From NCBI GenBank assembly GCA_022702705.1, contig CM040430.1:79921239-79985238 (forward strand): 64,000 nt of DNA, in the 5' to 3' direction. Positions 57,165 through 64,000 of this stretch are shown one piece after another. This DNA is from Papilionanthe hookeriana x Papilionanthe teres. Lineage: Eukaryota; Streptophyta; Magnoliopsida; Asparagales; Orchidaceae. The notes beneath the pieces were generated by a model. The model made no database searches. It had not been told where the DNA came from and saw nothing but the letters and a program-made list of their open reading frames with translations. Each line of letters opens with the position of its first letter. Position 1 is the first letter of the stretch. The translations under genes and the position numbers were made by a program.

Positions 57165-58050
57165 ATAGAATAATACTTAACAATAGAATAACACCCAATA
57201 ATTTACAATAACATGCAAATAATACGTCCATAATACGTTAATAACACTAGAACGACAGAACCGTAAATGTCTGGTAAATAATACCATAATAACCACCGAT
57301 AACACGTAAATAATACGTCTATAATACGTTAATAACACAAGAATAACAGAACCATAAATGTCTGGTAAATAATACCAGGATAGCCCCCAATAACACGTAA
57401 ACAATACGTCTATAATACGTTAATAACACCAGAATAACAGAACGATTAATGTCTGGTAAATAATACCAGGACAACCCCCAATAACACGTAAACAATACGT
57501 CTATAGTACGTTAATAACACAAGAATAACAAAACGATAAATTTCTGGTAAATAATACCAGAATAACCACCAATAACACGTAAATAATACATCTATAATAC
57601 GTTAATAACACCAGAATTACAAAACGATCAATTTCTGATAAATAATACCAGAATAACCACCGATAACACGTAAATAATAGGTCTATAATACATTAATAAC
57701 ACCAGAATTACATAACGATAAACTACTGGTAAATAATACCAGAATAACCACCGATAACACGTAAATAATACATCTATAATACGTTAATAACACTAGAATT
57801 ACATAACGATAAATTTCTGGTAAATAATACCAGAATAGCCACCGATAACACGTAAATAATACGTCTATAATACGTTAATAACACCAGAATTACAGAACGA
57901 TAAATTTCTGGTAAATAATACCAGAACAACCACCGATAACACGTAAATAATATGTCTATAATACGTTAATAACACCAGAATAACAGAAACATAAATGTCT
58001 AGTAAATAATACCAGAATAACCCCCAATAACACGTAAATAATACGTTATT
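57165..58050. repeat. 91-bp tandem repeat array, about 9.7 copies
   Basis: The landmark ctggtaaataatacc recurs at 57271, 57362, 57453, 57544, 57635, 57726, 57817, 57908 and 57999, always exactly 91 bases apart. Each unit has two short hairpins with the same AATAA loop: CTGGTA-AATAA-TACCAG and ACGTA-AATAA-TACGT. The units differ only by substitutions. Not coding. Confidence 0.97.
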
Positions 58051-58490
58051 ACAACCTACAGAATCCTGCTCGTGTTACCGCGCGTTCGACTCTCATATCG
58101 GACCGTGTTACCACGGCTTTTACTCGGCAAATAATCGTGTTATTATGGAATATTCCGTCTATAAATCGGCAATTAATCGTGTTACTGTCGAAAAAATCGT
58201 AAGAAAATCGTGTTACTGTCCAAAAAAAAGCATTATTCTAATTTAATATATTTTTATTAGAAATATTTATAGCATACAAATATAATATTTTGTACTTCCA
58301 AATCATTATACTATACAGCACAACAGAGATTTTATGCTTGAATATTTTTATTTTCCAAAATAAAACTAATATTTCAGAAAAAATCAAATATTTTAAACTC
58401 TAATATTTTAAGATATTTTAAACTCTAATATTTCAGAAAAAGCCATATATAACATATATATATATACCATTTTATGTTTCTAAGGGGCAT
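58051..58490. other. Flank of the 91-bp array
   Basis: Contains 'cgtgttaccgcgcgttcg' and repeated 'aatcgtgttactgtc' motifs (58,155-58,220), then AT-rich sequence. No gene. Confidence 0.5.
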
Positions 58491-58499
58491 TTAACACAT

Positions 58500-58640
58500 T
58501 GATATTAGAAATGCGAGATTTACATATGTACCACCCATTTTCTATACATTTACAGGTTTACCAACTACACTTTCAAATTCTTCTTATATACATGCCATCA
58601 TACATATTTCTAAACATAAACGACCACATGCTTAAGCCTT
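58500..58640. repeat. MITE-like family fragment
   Basis: 'gcgagatttacatatgtacc' followed by 'ctatacatttacaggtttacc' resembles the left arm of 5239-5484. Confidence 0.5.
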
Positions 58641-58779
58641 CCGAGGTATTTGATAAATTTCACCACCCAATGGATGCATTCTGCTATATACTGTTTGCAA
58701 TAAAAAAAAGCATGGAGTGAGTAAGAAATGCACTGCTATATAATGTGTTCAGCATTTAAAATATTAATAAATTTATGGA

Positions 58780-59374
58780 ATACGTAAGAAAGGCTGACCA
58801 TATTAATAAATTTATGTCCTTGCCAGGTTGTAAATATCATAAGCAAATTCTGTTCTGAATCTTCCATTTCGTCCTGCCAATTTAAGTATTGTTTCCAATC
58901 GGGGTCTTCGGCCAGCACGAGTGTTTCCATGAACTTACACACGAACATCCCACAGTCAACACTGTTCGATTGTGTTGGTGTACCAGATACTATTGCATAA
59001 GGTCATTTGAGGATTCTTACCTTGAAAAGATCTCCACAATGTGCTGCGAACAATTCGATCTGCATGAATGATTAGAATAGTGAAGTAAAACTTATGTGTT
59101 AATATGAGTTATTATGATATGTTATAAGTCTTAATTTGAAGTTGAAATAATATTTGAAAGAGTTGAATTAACTTACAACTTGTAGAGCATAGGCCTTATG
59201 GGTCGGCTTTGGAAGGGAGTCGTAAATTCTCCATCTAAACTTACTGATATCGTGCACCAATAAAATCCAGTGATCATTATGCACAATTGGAAACAATATT
59301 GTCTTCGTGTCACGTAAAGTCTCCGCAGTCATGTAATTAACAAATTGTTGGCTGTCGCTGTATTTCTTGTGCAT
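58780..59374 (-). pseudogene. Ulp1-type (C48) cysteine protease, C-terminal domain, broken
   Basis: Ulp1-type proteases cleave SUMO or SUMO-like tags. Exon A (59177-59374, acceptor ttattcag, donor gtaagt) encodes DTKTILFPIVHNDHWILLVH and RWRIYDSLPKPTHK, which supply the catalytic His (NDHW) and Asp (YDSL). Exon B starts at 59,059 after catgcag with IELFAAHCGDLFK. It reads through one TGA (59003-59005, consistent with a former CGA) into IVSGTPTQSNSVDCGMFVCK, which holds the oxyanion Gln and catalytic Cys (DCG). After NWQD the frame shifts, and the end reads RFRTEFAYDIYNLA. All three catalytic residues remain, but the frame has one stop and one shift. N-terminal exons were not found. Convergent with the FAR1-type gene. 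Some plant MULEs (Kaonashi type) carry exactly this kind of protease. Confidence 0.85.
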
Positions 59375-59970
59375 CTGAATAACAAATTATGTGAGGCTCC
59401 TCTGAATCTAAAGATCAGTGGAGAATTGTTTTCAAGTAATTTTGATGTGTAATTAGTACTAATTAATTAAAATTCAATTTTGGGTGTTTAGGCCAATTAG
59501 GGTTATTTTTAAGGAATTAAACCAAACCAAAATTTTCCTCGAGTCCTCTGGTCATAAGATACCTCCTTAAATTTTCCTAGAATTTTCTAAGCAACATGCT
59601 AATTTCTGGAATTAAAATGGCAAAACAGACACATAAATTTGAAAAATCAATATATTGCCACAGAGATGGCCTCTGGCCTTGGAAAATTCGGGGAATGTTC
59701 CCAAGAACTGAGGCTACAAAAGCCCTATAGTCTCATGCCATGGTGAATTGTATGCGTGCATGGAGAATTAAAATACTGAAATCAGTAAACAATTAATTAA
59801 AAATAAAATACTCATCAAAACAACTTAATTCTTTTTCCACATTGTTCTCCTCTGTTCACTGAGCAAGAGAGTATTTTTTGTGATTTTTCTACACAAAGAT
59901 ATGGATTTTTGAAGTTCTGGGTATTTAAATAAATAAAAAATATCCTATTTATCTACTTAACCCAGTCGGC
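59375..59970. other. No gene recognised
   Basis: Upstream side of the Ulp1-type exons. I could not identify further exons here. Confidence 0.4.
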
Positions 59971-62900
59971 GCCGCGTCAACCTTGGCAGCTCCGAAGCCC
60001 CACACGGCGCGCTCCTATTCGACGCCGCCACCTGAGTCAATAGCTACGCGTCCCGCGGTCTCGTTCCATCTCCTCGTCCGGCTCGATCTGGATCATCCAT
60101 TCGATACACGTGCGATCCGACAATTCCTGGTCATCGTCTACGACTGGTGTGTGCTAAGAGCCGTCCACACTAAAACCCTAATATCTCCCTCATTTCTTAA
60201 CCAATTTACATGAAATTTGATCCCATGTGTTTGTCTAAATGAGAGCTACAAATCCATATGGCTAACATGCATTGAAGTTAACTCAAATGAAATGGAGAAT
60301 CGCTGGAAGCTCTCGGGAAGGAGGAGTTCCATACCTTGGCTCTGAGAAGTGAAGCTTCAATCAGAGGGGCTTGGCACGTTCGTTGGAGCTAGAGGAGCCT
60401 AGAGATGAAGCCTCTGGCCCTGGTGAATTGTCTAGACCAGACTTCCACCAAGCCCGATTTAAAAGCTTGGCCGATAGAAGAAATGGATGGCCTGGAGAGG
60501 GGGCTTTTTCTGGGGAACTTCTTCTCTTGGTCTGGTGAAGGTGTAGGGTCAATCAATTTGAGGATTGACTCACTTTAGTGAAGTGTCCTATTTTTTGGGT
60601 GGATTTTGAGCTGAGAAATTGAGCTCGCAGAGGGGTTTTAGGGCTGGATTTTAGTGGGGATCAAGTGCTCTGTGTTTGGAGAAGGGTCTGGAGTGACTTT
60701 GGCAGAGTTTTGGTAAGGTTTGGTTCAGGGTGGTGTTTAAATAGGCATGGCTGGAGGGCTTCCCAGGGGGGTTTGAAAGGCTTGGATCAGCTGCTCAGGG
60801 CAAGGGAAGAACAGCTGCAGTGACAATTGGCCATGGGACAGCTCAACCAATTTAATTTGAATTTTTGAATCAAATGGGTGCTCTCGGCATGGTGTTTTCC
60901 GGTGGCTGGGATGGTGGTCCGGCCAGGGTCAGGTCGTCATCTGACTCAGTGGGGTCAGGGGTTGAGTTTGGTGCAAGGAATGGGTATTGGCCATGTGTAA
61001 AGAGATTTGATTTAAATGGTATGGGGGAGAGGTCATTTTGGGTTCAATTTGTTCAAGTCATAGTTTAGGCTAGGTGCACCTCCCCAAGGCTGGTTTGGGT
61101 TGAAGAGAAAGTCACTTGGGTCAGCTAAGAAAGGGTGGTGAAGTCCCCATCCAAAGTGATGTGGCTAATCTTAGTTTAGAGTGTAGCATGGTTGAGGTTA
61201 AAAATGCTTGATGAAGGTTTAAGAAAGAGCCCCCTCTTCTTGCCATTAATGGCTTGGTGAGGTGTCAAAGCTCTCATGGCTTCATATGGCTTGTGAATGA
61301 CTTCATTTGGCCTGCTCATGGCTTGGGAAAAGGTTGGCTTATTTTCATAGAAATGGGTTTTGGCATTTTTGATGAATTTAGGTGAAATTGGCATGAGACT
61401 TGATTTGGGTTTATTTGATGATTGATTTAGAACATAGGGATAATATCAATTAAAGGTATGATGAGAAGAAATTGTCATGTGGGCTTTAGAGCCATTTTTG
61501 GGCTTTTTGAAAACATTTTGGATGAGCTTTTAAAATGGTTTAAGGAAGTGGGCTTTTAGGTTTTGAAATAAATTGATTGATGAAAATTGGTGAGGGGTTG
61601 TATCAAATAAATGTTGGGTTTAGTTTAGGGATGTGTCATGAGAACTTTAGAAGAGATTTGATGCCATTTGGAGTTGAAATGGGTTCAATTTGGGCTATTT
61701 AGTAATGGGGTTAAAATGGGCCAAATTGGGCTAACTTGGGCTAAGGTTGGGTTAATGTTGGGTTTTATGTAAAATTAATGTTGAAAAATGTTTATGGGGG
61801 CGTGACAAAGAATTTTCAACTTTGGTTGGGCTCTGATTTTGGGATTTGGGCTCACTTGGGTTCATGATGGATTTAGGCCAAATTGGAGATTTTTGGTTTG
61901 TGTTAGGTTTGGGTGGAGTTTGGTTTCAAATTTGGGGCAAATCAAGTTTGAGTTTTGTTTTTGGGGATGTTAGGAAGGTTTAGGAAAAGATTTGGGGTTA
62001 ATTGGAGTTGAGTTGGGTTGGTTTAGGCTAAGTTTAAGTCATGGGCCAAAATTGGGCTTTAAGCTTCAAATTGAGATTGGATCCACATGTTGATGAAATT
62101 GGGTTTGGATTTGGTCTAAATTGGTATTGGACATATTAATTTGAAGTTTAGGATTGAATTAGATCAAAATTGAGGTCAATTGGAGTGGTTTGGTTGGACA
62201 TTGGGTCCACTTAGGTTAAAAATAGGCCAAATTAGGGGTTTTGGTAAAAGTGGTCTAAATTTACAAAATTAGCTTATGGTGTATTTGAACAAAATGAAAT
62301 TGGGAATTTTTGGGATTTTCTGGAATTTTCTAGGAATTTTTGGAATTTTTGGAATTTTGGGTTAAAAAGGGTATTTTGGGTATTTGGAGGTTATTGGGGG
62401 GTATTTTGGAAATTTTGGTATATTTGACCAAGGATAATCAATTTGAGTGATGGGAAATGTTTAGGACTGATTTTGAGGGATTTTGGGTAATTTAGCCAAT
62501 TTTGCAAATTTTAGGCAATTTCAAGAGCATTTGGTAGGCTTGGTGGGTTTAGGGTCTCGGGGGTCAAAAATTGAAATTTTGGAAAAATGAAGATTGATTA
62601 AGTGTGAGTAAAATGAAATCATTTTGGTTGAGCTATGAAGCCATATTAAGCTCACAAGATCCATGAGAGGATTCATCTTAGGCACTCAATATCTCGTTCC
62701 TAACCCTCTTAACCAGGGGCTTAGGGGTTGAGGACCACCCATGTGAATTACCTACATGAGTCAGGGAGTAAAATTGGTTAAAGGTAATTTTAGGGCTTGG
62801 AATGTGTGTGAGAGTGTGGTGTGTGCAAGCTTACCCTCACCAGGACCAAACCACTCAGGGTAATCCTAAGGCCAAAGAGTCCTATAGGAAACTCATCATT

Positions 62901-63111
62901 TAAACCTCCACATTTGATTTTAACCCTCCAAGTGGCTTAGGGGGTTTACAATCAAACTTGTGGGGTTTGAAGGGAGCCAAGAAGTGTTTGAATTACTAAA
63001 TGATGGATCCCATTTCTAGTCCTCTAAGATAGTCAAGGAGAAGCCCTATGGCTATATCCTAAGTACTAAGGAGTGAGAAGAGAAAAGACCTCATCAAAAA
63101 TGAGGTCAACA
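59971..63111 (-). mobile_element. LTR-like repeat, minus copy (family of 721-1760), G+T skewed
   Basis: On the minus strand it begins TGTTGACCTCATTTTTGATG at 63,111. It matches 721 to about 850 and has a TATA-like CCTATTTAAACACC near 60,740, like the other copy. The leader side is G/C-rich, and GGCGCCGACTGGG (minus strand, near 59,971) loosely resembles a plant gypsy primer-binding region. About 60,300-62,620 is strongly G+T-rich on the plus strand. The ends are uncertain. ORFs in this block have no recognisable domain. Confidence 0.45.
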
Positions 63112-63164
63112 CATCCCAAAAATATGCCTTTGCATCATGAATGAAATTTGTTGTTGTTGTAGAG

Positions 63165-64000
63165 TTAGCATATGTGGCAAAATTTCGCTTACTATATAGT
63201 TAATAATATCAGCATACCAAGGTATTTTCCACTCATTTATATTATAAAGTTTTTATCAGGGAAACTGTTTGTAATTTCATTGTCGGTATCAGATGATTCA
63301 TGATATTCCAGTCTCGACAAATGATCAGCAATTTGATTGTTAGTTTCTTTCTTATCAATCACTACAAAATCGAATTCTTGCATTAACAGTACCCATCAAA
63401 TTAATTTAGGTTTAGTATCATTCTTTTGCATCAGATATTTAATAGCAGAATGATCAGTATGCACAATACATTTAGTTCCAATTAAATATGCTCTAAATTT
63501 ATCAAAAGCATACACAATAGCTAATAACTTTTTTTAGTAACTGTATAGTTAATTTGAACATCGTTAAGAGTTCTACTAGCATAGTATATAACTTTAAAAG
63601 TTTTATCATATCTTTGACCAAGAAAAACTCCAATAGCATAATCACTAGGATCGCACATGAATTCAAATGGTTTCTCCTAATCAGGTGAGACTATTACAGG
63701 TGCTGTGATTAGTTTTTCCTTTAATAATTCAAAGGCATTTAAGTAGTCTTCGGTAAATTCAAATTTCTTATCTTTTTCTAAAAGTTGGCATAGAGCTTGT
63801 AGAAACCAACATGTCCAAGAAAACTTCTTACCCCTCTTACAGTAGTAGGAGGTGGTAATTTAGCTATTACTTGAATTTTTGCAGGGTCTACATCCATGCC
63901 ATTTTCTGAAATTTTATGCCCTAATACAATTTCTCCTGCAACCATAAATTGACATTTCTCCTAATTTAGAACTAAGTTAGTTCTTTCGCATAGCTCCAAA
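63165..64000 (-). pseudogene. Ty3/gypsy reverse transcriptase - RNase H remnant
   Basis: The minus strand, from the window edge, reads LNWEKCQFMVAGEIVLGHKI, then GMDVDPAKIQVIAKLPPPTT and VRGVRSFLGHVGFY (RT C-terminal), then CIVHTDHSAIKYLMQKND (RNase H) and QEFDFVVIDKKETNNQIADH with LSRL (RNase H end), and finally FPD and a faint trace of the following linker. Stops and frame changes are present. The 5' part is outside the window, and integrase is absent because the element breaks near 63,165. It is close to the LTR-like block at 63,111, but whether they belong together is unclear. Confidence 0.88.

Noticed and set aside
57165..58050. Regular 91-bp repeats as a CRISPR-like array
   Set aside because: The whole unit repeats, with no unique spacers, in plant nuclear DNA. 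It is a tandem satellite.

Overview
The window reads as plant nuclear DNA: AT-rich, full of decayed plant-type transposable elements (RTE-clade LINEs with TTG-repeat tails, Ty1/copia, Ty3/gypsy, PIF/Harbinger, a MULE/FAR1-type transposase, a tRNA-derived SINE, MITE-like foldbacks), with spliced genes and GT-AG introns. An angiosperm with long TE-filled introns is the best guess. I cannot tell monocot from eudicot.

The main host gene is on the minus strand and is easy to miss. Seven small exons between 53,043 and 17,207 encode the N-terminal half of the protein farnesyltransferase beta subunit (FTB, called ERA1 in Arabidopsis). They join in frame with GT-AG sites and no stop: 52856-53043, 44601-44687, 44422-44527, 39765-39800, 26067-26149, 25925-25978 and 17207-17258. 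That is 606 coding bases spread over about 35.8 kb, with introns of 8.2, 4.6, 13.6 and 8.7 kb next to introns of 73 and 88 bp. I did not find the remaining exons, including those for the zinc ligands, left of 17,207. They are probably off the window or lost.

Layout, left to right. 1-8.4 kb: LINE and copia fragments, an LTR-like block, MITE-like repeats, GT-rich repeats and a (TA)n run. 10.06-11.25 kb: PIF/Harbinger transposase pseudogene. 11.45-14.35 kb: nearly full-length RTE LINE (minus). 17.2-25.9 kb: FTB intron 6, holding a near full-length RTE LINE with 16-bp target-site duplications and a gypsy-type LTR. 25.9-26.15 kb: FTB exons 6 and 5, with a SINE just upstream of exon 5. 26.2-39.8 kb: FTB intron 4, with a deleted copia element, an LTR, a 5'-truncated LINE and a gypsy LTR-PBS-gag remnant. 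39.8-44.4 kb: FTB intron 3, with a copia 3' end and a GC-rich LTR-like block. 44.7-52.9 kb: FTB intron 1, with a PIF/Harbinger fragment. 53.0-53.5 kb: a 441-bp divergent intergenic region. 53.5-56.6 kb (plus): a FAR1/FHY3-related (MULE-type) gene interrupted by only three in-frame stops. 57.16-58.05 kb: a regular 91-bp tandem array. 58.7-59.4 kb (minus): Ulp1-type (C48) cysteine protease exons. 60-63.1 kb: G+T-skewed LTR-like sequence. 63.17-64 kb (minus): Ty3/gypsy RT-RNase H remnant.

The FTB exons are the only part that looks like a conserved housekeeping gene. The FAR1-type frame and the convergent Ulp1-type frame may be one MULE that carries a Ulp1 protease, decaying mostly by transition mutations.
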